64,000 bases of DNA, from NCBI RefSeq assembly GCF_023715325.1, contig NZ_JAMBNX010000002.1, positions 1 through 64,000 of the forward strand, read 5' to 3'. This document shows, one piece after another, positions 17,789 through 25,087 of the stretch. Made by a program: the position numbers and the translations under genes. Origin of the DNA: Agromyces mediolanus (lineage in GTDB: Bacteria > Actinomycetota > Actinomycetes > Actinomycetales > Microbacteriaceae). Every line of letters begins with the position of its first letter. The first letter of the stretch is position 1. Under the pieces are notes generated by a model. That model was given only the letters and a program-made list of their open reading frames with translations, had not been told where the DNA came from and did no database searches.

Positions 17789-17829
17789 CCGGACGAGGGC
17801 ACCCAGTACCCGGACACGACGACTGGCGC
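17789..17829 (+). promoter_or_regulatory. Guanidine-III riboswitch aptamer
   Basis: A 41-nt segment matches the guanidine-III (ykkC-III) class at its conserved blocks: CCGGACGAGG at 17789-17798, GTACCCGG near 17806-17813, then ACACGACGA and a closing GGCGC, with overall length and block spacing equal to the remembered Thermobifida aptamer. This class folds as an H-type pseudoknot that binds guanidinium. It lies 46 nt upstream of the start codon of a Gdx/SugE guanidinium exporter, the canonical regulated gene. A Shine-Dalgarno (AGGAG, near 17862) follows, so control may be at translation initiation. Confidence 0.9.
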
Positions 17830-17875
17830 ACGGCATCCGTACGATCGATGCCGAACGAGTCAGGAGTGAACAGTC

Positions 17876-18205
17876 ATGGCGTGGGTCATCCTCATCGCAT
17901 CCGGTGTCCTCGAGGCCGTCTGGGCGACGGCGCTCGGCAAGTCCGAGGGCTTCACGAAGCTCTGGCCCTCGGTCATCTTCTTCGGCGCGCTCGCGCTGTC
18001 GATGGGCGGGCTCGCCTGGGCCATGCGCGACATCTCCACGGGCACGGCGTATGCCGTGTGGGTGGGCATCGGCGCGGCGCTCACCGTCGTCTGGGCGATG
18101 ATCACGGGCGACACCGAGGTGTCGTGGATCAAGATCGCGCTGCTCGTCGGCCTCGTCGGCTGCGTCGTGGGGCTGAAGTTCGTCGACGGCGGCTCGGGCC
18201 ACTAG
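17876..18205 (+). CDS. gdx: Guanidinium exporter (SMR family, Gdx/SugE)
   Basis: 109-residue small multidrug resistance-type transporter with four helices. The central glutamate E13 in ASGVLEAVWA, the WAMRDISTGTAYAVWVGIGAA stretch and the GCVVGLKFV helix resemble SugE/Gdx rather than EmrE. Gdx proteins export guanidinium in exchange for two protons as dual-topology dimers. The guanidine-III aptamer upstream supports this assignment independently. ATG at 17876 follows AGGAG at good spacing. No guanidine carboxylase genes are nearby. Confidence 0.92.
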   Translation: MAWVILIASGVLEAVWATALGKSEGFTKLWPSVIFFGALALSMGGLAWAMRDISTGTAYAVWVGIGAALTVVWAMITGDTEVSWIKIALLVGLVGCVVGLKFVDGGSGH

Positions 18206-18227
18206 CCGGCACGGCTCGCCGGCGGCC

Positions 18228-18251
18228 GGTCACCCGGTCGGTCACCCGGCC
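18228..18251. repeat. 12-nt tandem duplication spanning a stop codon
   Basis: Two copies of GGTCACCCGG(T/C)C. The right copy contains the stop codon (18242-18244) of the minus-strand membrane-protein gene, and the left copy places a second TGA in frame 12 nt downstream. Confidence 0.85.
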
Positions 18252-18664
18252 GGCCGCCAGGCGAGCGCCTGCCAGACGAGCACGCCGTTGACGGCGAAGC
18301 TCACGACGAGGAGCACGTTGTCGTAGAGGCCCGGGTAGGGCATCCCGACGAGATTGAAGACGACGAGCGCCGCCGAGACGACGATCGTGATCCAGCGCAG
18401 CGGTTCGGCCGGGGTGAGGAGCGACACGAGGATCATCGCGATCGGCACGAGCATGATGAGCGCGGCCGTGAGCCACATACCGCTCGTGGCCACCGTGCCG
18501 TCGATGCGGCCCGGCGTGGCGTCGCCCGAGAAGAGGCGCAGCACGTCGCCGAGCAGGTAGATCAGCATGAGCGACACCCAGGCGCCCGCGAGCACGATGC
18601 GCACGGGGTCCATGCCGGCGGTGCCGGCCGCGGTGCCGACGGCCTGGGCCGTCTCGGCGGTCAC
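18242..18664 (-). CDS. DUF6326-like four-helix membrane protein
   Basis: 140-residue membrane protein: a short N-terminal tail, then hydrophobic segments at about 25-43, 58-82, 88-106 and 112-132. AWVSLMLIYLLGDVLRLFSG and MLVPIAMILVSLLTPAEPLRW recall DUF6326 proteins (function unknown). GTG at 18664 overlaps the stop of the upstream oxidoreductase gene (GTGA), so the two form a translationally coupled operon, presumably under the same TetR operator. Confidence 0.75.
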   Translation of the reverse strand: MTAETAQAVGTAAGTAGMDPVRIVLAGAWVSLMLIYLLGDVLRLFSGDATPGRIDGTVATSGMWLTAALIMLVPIAMILVSLLTPAEPLRWITIVVSAALVVFNLVGMPYPGLYDNVLLVVSFAVNGVLVWQALAWRPAG

Positions 18665-19704
18665 GACGGCCTCCGCTCGGGCGCCTGCCGCGCGGACCGC
18701 CGACGCGTGCTCGCCGGGTGCGGATGCACCACGAGGTTCCCGACCTTGCGCCCGCTGTCGACGAGCGCGTAGGCCTCCGCGATGCGGTCGAGCGGCAGCG
18801 CGGGTTCGTGCACGACCCGGAGCCGCCCCGCTGCGACGAGCTCGAGCAGCGCGACGAAGCTCTCCGCCCGCTCGGGGGCGGGACCCGTCTTCACCGGGCC
18901 GCGGGCGGTGAGCGTCTCGCCGAGGCTCGCGACGACGAGGAGCAGCCGGCCGTTCTCGGCGAGCAGGGGCCGGCCCGTGGCCGGGGAGAGCGCGCCGACC
19001 GTGTCGAGCACGAGGTCGAAGCGCTCCTCGAGCGCCTCGGGTGGCGTCGCCCGGTAGTCGACGACGCGGTCGGCGCCGAGCTCGGTCGCGAGCGCGGCGT
19101 TGCGGCCGCTCGTGACCGCCGTGACGTGGGCGCCGAAGTGTTTCGCGAGCTGCACCGCGTTCGTGCCCACCGCGCCGGAGGCGCCGACCACGAGCACGCG
19201 GTGGCCCGCACGGATGCCGCCCTTGTCGGTCAGGTAGTGCAGCGCGGTGCTGCCGCCGAAGAGCACGCCCGCGGCATCCTCGAACGAGACCTCCGCGGGG
19301 ATCCGCGCGAGCTTGCCGCGCGCGATGGCGACGAGTTCGGCGTGCGCGCCCATCGCGACCCCGGTCATGCCGCAGACCCGGTCGCCGACCGCGAGTCGGG
19401 CCGCGGGGGTGCCGGCGAGCCGTGCGGCGGCGCGTCCGCGCGGTTCGGGCCCCACCGCGACCACGACGCCGGACACCACGTTGCCGAGCACCGGGCGCCG
19501 GGGCCCCCGGAACCCGAAGGCGAGCCGCGCGACCGGCCCGAAGCCCTCGGGAAAGCGCCCGGCGCGGATGCGGGCGTCGCCCGAGTTCACCGTGCTGGCC
19601 TCGACGCGCACCAGCAGCTGCCCGGGACCGGGCACCGGGTCGGGGCGTTCGACGAGCCGCGCCACCTCGGGCGGGCCGTACCGTTCGACGACGATTGCGC
19701 GCAT
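18661..19704 (-). CDS. Zinc-independent MDR-family oxidoreductase
   Basis: 347-residue NAD(P)H-dependent medium-chain reductase of the quinone reductase/NAD(P)-dependent alcohol dehydrogenase type. It has the MRAIVVERYGPPEVARL start, VEASTVNSGDARIRAG, a nucleotide-binding VLVVGASGAVGTNAVQLAKHFGAHVTAV segment near 165, and GRLRVVHEPALPLDRIAEAYALVDSGRKVGNLVV at the end. No cluster of zinc-ligand cysteines is present. GGGAG precedes the ATG. It is divergent from the TetR gene across two identical-type operators, so it is probably induced by an electrophilic or quinone-like ligand of that repressor. Confidence 0.85.
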   Translation of the reverse strand: MRAIVVERYGPPEVARLVERPDPVPGPGQLLVRVEASTVNSGDARIRAGRFPEGFGPVARLAFGFRGPRRPVLGNVVSGVVVAVGPEPRGRAAARLAGTPAARLAVGDRVCGMTGVAMGAHAELVAIARGKLARIPAEVSFEDAAGVLFGGSTALHYLTDKGGIRAGHRVLVVGASGAVGTNAVQLAKHFGAHVTAVTSGRNAALATELGADRVVDYRATPPEALEERFDLVLDTVGALSPATGRPLLAENGRLLLVVASLGETLTARGPVKTGPAPERAESFVALLELVAAGRLRVVHEPALPLDRIAEAYALVDSGRKVGNLVVHPHPASTRRRSARQAPERRPS

Positions 19705-19712
19705 GCTGCTCC

Positions 19713-19761
19713 CTTACGCCTGTAAGTCTGTTGGCGCCTACGGTAGCCTTACACTCGTAAG
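19713..19761. promoter_or_regulatory. Two TetR-type operators in the divergent promoter
   Basis: CTTAC-N4-GTAAG occurs twice: 19713-19726 and 19748-19761, 35 bp apart. Both arms are perfect in both copies. The right copy overlaps a TAGCCT -10-like element (19744-19749) of the tetR promoter; a TACCGT reading left (19745-19740) would serve the oxidoreductase gene, and the left operator would then lie in its 5' leader. This fits autorepression plus repression of the divergent operon. Confidence 0.85.
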
Positions 19762-19844
19762 GACGCAAGTGCCGAGTTGCGATCGACCCCCGGCGGGGAT
19801 CCGATCCGGATCGGGCGGCGCACGCGGACGAGTCGGGAGGGCGA

Positions 19845-20603
19845 GTGGCCGAAGCAGCAGGGGGCCGCGGGGCGAGCCGGGCGAGCGGCGCGGGCCGGGC
19901 GAGCGGCGCGAGCCGGGCGAGCCGGAGGTCGAACGCGGCATCGACTCGTGCACGCGCACCGCTCACCCGCGAACGGATCGTCGCCGCCGCGATGACGGTC
20001 GCCGACGAGGGCGGCCTCTCGGCGGTCAGCATGCGCACCGTCGCGCGCGAGCTCGGGGTCGAGGCCATGTCGCTCTACCACCACGTCGACGGCAAGGACG
20101 CCATGCTCGACGCGATCGCCGAGGAGATCTTCTCGAGGTTCCCGCTCGCGGAGCTCGGCGCGCCGTGGCGGCAGGCGCTCACCGAGCGTGCGCAGGGGGC
20201 GCGGACCGTGCTCGCGGCGCATCCCTGGGCGCTCGTGCTGCTCGAGTCCCGGGTGAACCCCGGGCCGACCGTGCTCCGTCAGCACGACCGGGTGCTCGGC
20301 GTGCTGCGCACCAACGGCTTCGACGTGCCGCTCGCCGGTCACGCCTTCTCGGCCGTCGATGCCTATGTGTACGGCTTCGTGCTGTCCGAGTCCAATCTGC
20401 CGTTCACGCCCGAGGCGGGAGCGGAGGAGTTCGCGGCCGGACTGGCGCTGCCCGCCTACGAGTACCCCTACCTCACCGAGTTCATGGCCGTGATGCTGGC
20501 GGGACACGATTACGACTACGGCGACGAGTTCGACTTCGGGCTGGAACTCGTGCTCGACCAGCTCGAGACGCGCCTCGCCGAGCTGCAGCACGGTGCGGGA
20601 TAG
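19845..20603 (+). CDS. TetR family repressor
   Basis: 252-residue regulator. The first ~40 residues are an Ala/Ser/Gly/Arg-rich low-complexity tail (GRAS-like repeats made from GGGCGAGCCG units). The HTH follows (about 45-95: LTRERIVAAAMTVADEGGLSAVSMRTVARELGVEAMSLYHHVDGKDAML), and residues 115-225 match the TetR_C_1 (class A/TetR-like) ligand domain. The GTG at 19845 is preceded by GGGAGGG; the HTH-proximal region offers no better start except a GTG inside the tail. It likely binds the two operators upstream. Confidence 0.88.
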   Translation: MAEAAGGRGASRASGAGRASGASRASRRSNAASTRARAPLTRERIVAAAMTVADEGGLSAVSMRTVARELGVEAMSLYHHVDGKDAMLDAIAEEIFSRFPLAELGAPWRQALTERAQGARTVLAAHPWALVLLESRVNPGPTVLRQHDRVLGVLRTNGFDVPLAGHAFSAVDAYVYGFVLSESNLPFTPEAGAEEFAAGLALPAYEYPYLTEFMAVMLAGHDYDYGDEFDFGLELVLDQLETRLAELQHGAG

Positions 20604-20610
20604 CGCCGGA

Positions 20611-22365
20611 TCAGCCCCAGCTCGGCAGCCAGAAGTGCAGCTGCCGGAGCAGCGGCGGGATCGGCTGCGCCGTCCAGATCGGCAGGAAGAAGGCCGACAC
20701 GAGTACCACCGCGATGAGGAAGACGGCGACGGTGAGGATGCCGCGCTCGCGCCGCCAGCTGGGATCGCCGCGGTGGCCGAGGATCAGGCCGATGACGAAG
20801 GTCAGCCCGAGCAGCAGGAACGGCTCGAACGCGATCGAGTAGAACTGGAACACCGTGCGGTCGAGGTAGGCCAGCCAGGGCAGATAGCCCGCGGCGAGGC
20901 CGACGAGGATGGCGCCGACCGCCCACTCCCGGCGCCGGATGAGCCGGTAGACGAGGTAGCCCGCGGAGATCGCGGCGGCCCACCAGATGAGCGGGTTGCC
21001 GAGTCCGATGATGGATTCGGTGCAGCCCCCGTCGCCGCAACCCGCCGAATCGGCGTAGTACATGTTGGTCGGCCGGATCATGAACAGCCAGGTCAGCGGG
21101 TTCGCCTGCCACGGATGCGGCGTGTGCACGCCGACGTGGTAGGTGTAGGCGCTCTGGTGGAAGTGCCAGAGGCTCTGCAGGGGGAGCGGGACCCAGGAGA
21201 GCCATCCCGTCGCCGCGTTGCCGGCGGTCTCGGCCCAGTGCCGGTCGTAACCGCCTGACGTGACGAACCAGCCGGTCCAGCTCGCCAGGTAGACGCCGAC
21301 CGCGATGGGGACGAGCAGGAGGAACGTCGCCGGCGCCTGCTTGAGCACCGCGCCGCTCGCCCAGAGCGGCAGGCCGGCGCGGCGGCGGGCGACGGCATCG
21401 ACGATGACGAGGTAGATGCCGAAGGCGGCGACGAACCACGCACCGGACCACTTCACGGCGGCGGCGGCACCGAACGCCGCGCCGGCGGCGATCACCCAGG
21501 GGCGGGCCCAGACGACCGGCCCGTAGTGCGGGTCGCGTCCGGCGGCGCGAGCGGCGCCGACCCGCTGTTCGAGTCGGCGCGCCGTCCAATCGCGGTCGAG
21601 GAGCACGAACCAGAACCCGAGCAGCGCGAAGAGCATGAGCCAGTTGTCGAGGAGCGCGACCCGGGACATCACGATCGCGTTGCCGTCGACGGCGAAGAGC
21701 AGCCCCGCGATCACGGCGAGCATCGTCGAGCCGAAGAGCCGGCGCCCGGCCAAGGTCAGCAGGAAGACGGCGACAGTGCCGGCCAGGGCGGTCGACGCGC
21801 GCCACCAGAAGGCCGAGTCGGCGCCGAATGCAGCCATGCCGAGCGCGATCATCCACTTCCCGAGCGGCGGATGGACGACGTACGAGGCGGCATCGCCGTA
21901 GACGTCGGTGTCACCGGCGGCGAAGTCGGCGTCGGCGCCGTCGGGCCAGGTGGACTCGTAGCCGTGCTGGAGGAGCGTCCACGCGTCCTTCACGTAGTAG
22001 GTCTCGTCGAAGACGAGCGCCTGCGGGTGGCCGAGGTTCCAGAACCGCAGCACCGCCGCCAGCAGGGTGACGAGGAGCGGGCCGCCCCAATACCAGAGAG
22101 CATGCCGCCGCGGGGTCGCGAGAAGTCGGGCCCACCACTCGTCGTGTCGGGAGCCGGTGGGCTCTGGGGTGGAAGTGGGCTCTGGGTCGGAAGTGGGCTC
22201 TGGGGTGGAAGTGGGCTCTGGGGCGGAAAAGGGCTCTGGGGTCGGGTCGTGCGGGCGCTCGGGCGGAAACGGGTCGGCCGTGAAGAGGTCGGAGCCCGGG
22301 AACGGCGGCGTACTCCGGCCGTCGTCGCCGCGCGCGGGCGGCTCCGGCGGCTCGGCGACACTCAT
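20611..22365 (-). CDS. pmt: Dolichyl-phosphate-mannose-protein mannosyltransferase
   Basis: 584-residue GT39 membrane glycosyltransferase that moves mannose from polyprenyl-phosphate-mannose to secreted proteins in actinobacteria. After a 75-residue Pro-rich cytosolic tail come about ten helices; the catalytic first loop has the FDETYYVKDAWTLLQHGYE signature (about 119-137) and VHPPLGKW near 162. The tail contains an in-frame hexapeptide repeat (PEPTST/PEPTSD, residues 43-70). TAGGGT-like signal 22378-22373 lies 7 nt before the ATG. It converges with tetR (7-nt gap). In related genomes pmt is normally beside rsmI; here an HNH gene intervenes. Confidence 0.92.
   Translation of the reverse strand: MSVAEPPEPPARGDDGRSTPPFPGSDLFTADPFPPERPHDPTPEPFSAPEPTSTPEPTSDPEPTSTPEPTGSRHDEWWARLLATPRRHALWYWGGPLLVTLLAAVLRFWNLGHPQALVFDETYYVKDAWTLLQHGYESTWPDGADADFAAGDTDVYGDAASYVVHPPLGKWMIALGMAAFGADSAFWWRASTALAGTVAVFLLTLAGRRLFGSTMLAVIAGLLFAVDGNAIVMSRVALLDNWLMLFALLGFWFVLLDRDWTARRLEQRVGAARAAGRDPHYGPVVWARPWVIAAGAAFGAAAAVKWSGAWFVAAFGIYLVIVDAVARRRAGLPLWASGAVLKQAPATFLLLVPIAVGVYLASWTGWFVTSGGYDRHWAETAGNAATGWLSWVPLPLQSLWHFHQSAYTYHVGVHTPHPWQANPLTWLFMIRPTNMYYADSAGCGDGGCTESIIGLGNPLIWWAAAISAGYLVYRLIRRREWAVGAILVGLAAGYLPWLAYLDRTVFQFYSIAFEPFLLLGLTFVIGLILGHRGDPSWRRERGILTVAVFLIAVVLVSAFFLPIWTAQPIPPLLRQLHFWLPSWG
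22156..22239. repeat. 18-nt in-frame repeat in pmt
   Basis: Four to five copies of GTGGGCTCTGGGGTGGAA (plus-strand reading), encoding PEPTS(T/D) hexapeptides in the disordered N-terminal tail of Pmt. Copies are nearly identical at the DNA level, which suggests recent expansion. Confidence 0.9.
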
Positions 22366-22383
22366 GCGCCCAACCCTAAGACA

Positions 22384-24045
22384 TCAGAACGGCGCATGAT
22401 CGGGGTAGCTCCGAGCGGGGATCGGCTCGGTACGCGCGAGGTGCCCGGTCGGGCTGCGCCAGGTGATCGTGCCGTCGGCGGAGCGGGTCACGCTGAATCG
22501 GGCTCGATGTTTCAGGGTGTGGTCGGCGCGGCATGCGGGGGCGAGATTGTCGACATCGGTCGTGCCTCCGTGCGCCCAGGCGGTGAGATGGTCGAGATCG
22601 GTCGTCGTGGCCGGACTCGTGCAGCCCGGTCGCGTGCAGCCCTCGTACTGGTGCGCGAGCCACCGGCGTTGAGCGGCGGTGACCCGGTAGCGCGTGCGAT
22701 CGAGTGCGAGTGGCGCAGCCGTGAACGGATCGGTGGCTAGTCGAAGGAACGTCGGCGCCTCGGCGAACAGTCGACGCGCGGTGTCGTCGTCGATCGGGCC
22801 GTGCCCCTCGAGCTCGGCGGGCAGATACGGCGGGTCGGGGTGCGTGCCCGCCGCACCGGCACCGGCCGGGTGGTCGAATCCCGTTCCGGCTGTGGTCCGT
22901 GCCCCGCTGCCCGAGCGGCCGACGAGGGTCAGCGCGGGGATCGTGACGAGAATCTCGGTGCGTACCGCGCTCGGCGTGCCGGCGCCCGTGAGGTGCGCCG
23001 TCGCGACATCGGCTCGGAGCTGATCGAGGGTGCGCGTCTCGCCGGGCTGCCCCGAGCACTCGACGGCCGTCGCGCCGATGCGAGCGCGGATGCGGGCGGC
23101 ATCGATCGCCGAGACGTACAGCGTGACCCAGGCCATGCCATCATCGGCCGACTCGACCGTGAGCCGGCGTTGCGCGTGCGCTCGCGCATGACGCGCCGCC
23201 GTCTCGTCGGGCCGGTCGAGTCTCGCCCGGAGCAGACGTGTTCGGCGGCGGAAGCGCGCGAGCGGCACCGTGCCGGCGAGCTCGGTCAGTTCGTCGTCGA
23301 ACGTCGCGAGCTGCTCGGCGGCGGCTCGCGCGGCCGCCCGCTGCTCGGCCGAGGCTCCGCGGAAGTCCGCTGGGAGGGGTAAGCCCGAGATCGCGTCGAG
23401 CGCGATGCGCAGCTCGGCGTAGGAGGCGAGGCCGTCTCGGAACCGGCCCCACAGCCGGGGGAGGAGGTCGTGGCAGCGCGCCGCCTCGAAGCCACGACTG
23501 CGGATCGTCGCGGCGGGCAGCAGCAGCCGCATCGACAGCTCGGCGGCCACCGAGCGGGCGGCGAGCTCCGCCACGTCGAGCCGGGGCCCGTGCGCCGGAG
23601 GCTGGCCGCTCCCGGCGCCGGCCGCCAGCGTCTCGGCCGTCAGGTACAGCTCGGGGTGCGCGTCGGCGAGGGCGAACGCGCGACGGAACGCATCGAGCTG
23701 CGCGGCGAACTGGCGGTTGCTCTGAAGCTGCGCACCCTCGGCGGCGTCGAGGTTGGCCTGCAGCTCGGCGAACGCCGCGCGAGAGCCGCCGGCCGCCGAG
23801 GCCGCACGCCAGGCATCCAGCGACTCCCAGTCTGGCGAGGCCCAGTCTGGCGAAGCCCAGTCTGGCGAGACCGAGTCTGGCGAGGCCCAGTCTGGCGAGA
23901 CCGAGTCTGGCGAGGCCCAGTCTGGCGAGGCCGAGTCGGGCGAGGCCGAGTCGGGCGACTCCCAGTCTGGCGTCGCCCCGTCGGGCGAAGCCCAGTCGTG
24001 TGGCTCCGCCCCGGGCGGCACCGCCCGCTCATCGATTCGCAACAT
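22384..24045 (-). CDS. DUF222 / HNH endonuclease (13E12-type) protein
   Basis: 553-residue member of the DUF222-HNH family that is multicopy in many actinobacteria and is suspected to be mobile. DUF222 covers about 85-400; the HNH nuclease is near the C-terminus (CTRPGCTSPATTTDLDHLTAWAHGG, then NLAPACRADHTLKH), with two CxxC-like pairs for a structural zinc and the catalytic D-H. Residues 17-77 are twelve pentapeptides of the xxSPD type. The ATG at 24045 is 6 nt after TAGTCT (24057-24052), predicting a leaderless mRNA; the GAGG just upstream is too close to act as an RBS. It sits between pmt and rsmI. Confidence 0.88.
   Translation of the reverse strand: MLRIDERAVPPGAEPHDWASPDGATPDWESPDSASPDSASPDWASPDSVSPDWASPDSVSPDWASPDWASPDWESLDAWRAASAAGGSRAAFAELQANLDAAEGAQLQSNRQFAAQLDAFRRAFALADAHPELYLTAETLAAGAGSGQPPAHGPRLDVAELAARSVAAELSMRLLLPAATIRSRGFEAARCHDLLPRLWGRFRDGLASYAELRIALDAISGLPLPADFRGASAEQRAAARAAAEQLATFDDELTELAGTVPLARFRRRTRLLRARLDRPDETAARHARAHAQRRLTVESADDGMAWVTLYVSAIDAARIRARIGATAVECSGQPGETRTLDQLRADVATAHLTGAGTPSAVRTEILVTIPALTLVGRSGSGARTTAGTGFDHPAGAGAAGTHPDPPYLPAELEGHGPIDDDTARRLFAEAPTFLRLATDPFTAAPLALDRTRYRVTAAQRRWLAHQYEGCTRPGCTSPATTTDLDHLTAWAHGGTTDVDNLAPACRADHTLKHRARFSVTRSADGTITWRSPTGHLARTEPIPARSYPDHAPF
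23815..23997. repeat. 15-nt in-frame repeat array in the HNH gene
   Basis: Twelve 15-nt units (consensus GAGGCCCAGTCTGGC, plus-strand reading) encode W/S-A/E/V-S-P-D pentapeptides near the N-terminus of the DUF222-HNH protein. Several neighbouring units are identical, so copy number may vary between strains. Confidence 0.95.
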
Positions 24046-24075
24046 GCCTCAAGACTATCGAACACACCTTCGAAA

Positions 24076-24113
24076 CTGGAGGTCGGATCCTGATCTGTGG
24101 AGAACTCCTCCAG
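24076..24113. other. Inverted repeat and near-DnaA-box between HNH gene and rsmI
   Basis: CTGGAGG (24076-24082) and CCTCCAG (24107-24113) form 7-bp arms around TGTGGAGAA (24096-24104), which differs by one base from the reverse complement of a DnaA box. It lies in the 93-nt divergent spacer and could be an end feature of the HNH element or part of the rsmI promoter. Confidence 0.4.
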
Positions 24114-24138
24114 CCGCGGATGCGGGAGACTTGGGCTC

Positions 24139-24981
24139 ATGATCATCCTCGCCGCCACGCCCATCGGCAATCTCGGCGACGCCTCCCCCCGCCTGCGCAC
24201 CGCGCTCGCCGAGGCGCGCGTCGTGGCGAGCGAGGACACCCGCGTCACCCAGCGACTGCTCGCCGCGCTCGGCATCGACAACCGCCCGCGGCTCATCGCC
24301 CTGCACGAGCACAACGAGCGGCAGAAGGCCGTCGAGCTCGTCGAGCTCGCGCGCGACGCGGACCTCCTGGTGCTGAGCGACGCCGGAATGCCGACGGTGT
24401 CCGATCCCGGCTTCCCGCTGGTCGCCGCCGCGGCCGCCGCGGGCGTGCTCGTCACCGTCATCCCCGGACCGAGCGCCGTGGTGACCGCGCTCGCGCTCTC
24501 CGGCCTGCCGACCGACCGCTTCGCGTTCGAGGGCTTCCTGCCGCGCAAGGCCGGAGAACGGGCGCGCCGGCTCGGCGAGCTCGCCGCCGACCGCCGAACG
24601 CTCGTGTTCTTCGAGGGGCCGAGCCGGCTCGCCGCAAGCCTCGCCGCGCTCGCCGAGGCGTTCGGACCGGATCGTCCCGCCGCGGTCTGCCGCGAGCTCA
24701 CGAAGCTCCACGAGGAGGTGCGGCGAGGTCCCCTCTCCGAGCTCGCCGACTGGGCCGCCGAGGGCGTGCGCGGTGAGATCTGCATCGTCGTCGGCGGTGC
24801 GCCCGAGCCGGGACCGGCGGACGCCGCCGACGCGGTCGCACGCGTGCTGCGGCGCACCGCCGAGGGCATCCGCCTGAAGGATGCCGCGGCGGAGGTCGCC
24901 GCGGCGAGCGGGCTCGGCAAGCGGGAACTGTACGAGGCGGCACTCCGCGAGCGCGCCGGCGGGGCATCGAAGCATCCCTGA
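24139..24981 (+). CDS. rsmI: 16S rRNA C1402 2'-O-methyltransferase
   Basis: 280-residue tetrapyrrole-methylase-fold enzyme that methylates the ribose of C1402 in the ribosomal P site. Seen: ILAATPIGNLGDASPR start, EDTRVTQRLLAALGI, LHEHNE, VLSDAGMPTVSDPGF, the VIPGPSAVVTALALSGLPTDRFAFEGFLPRK core and the later FFEGPSRL and CRELTKLHEEVRRG. ATG at 24139 is where homology begins. It is divergent from the HNH gene and upstream of a quinone-reductase-like gene. Confidence 0.95.
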   Translation: MIILAATPIGNLGDASPRLRTALAEARVVASEDTRVTQRLLAALGIDNRPRLIALHEHNERQKAVELVELARDADLLVLSDAGMPTVSDPGFPLVAAAAAAGVLVTVIPGPSAVVTALALSGLPTDRFAFEGFLPRKAGERARRLGELAADRRTLVFFEGPSRLAASLAALAEAFGPDRPAAVCRELTKLHEEVRRGPLSELADWAAEGVRGEICIVVGGAPEPGPADAADAVARVLRRTAEGIRLKDAAAEVAAASGLGKRELYEAALRERAGGASKHP

Positions 24982-25087
24982 CCGATTCCTGCAAGGCCCA
25001 CCCGAATCGACCGGAACGCGGGACAATTGAGGTGAGCCCGGCCGCGCCGAGGCAGCGGTCCCGACGCGCCGGGGGTGGAGGTGCGAC

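Noticed and set aside
23815-23997. CRISPR array
   Set aside because: Units are 15 nt, contiguous and without spacers, and lie in frame inside a protein gene. The other tandem arrays also have no spacers.
24096-24104. Replication origin (DnaA box)
   Set aside because: Only one near-match is present, with no cluster and no dnaA/dnaN genes nearby.
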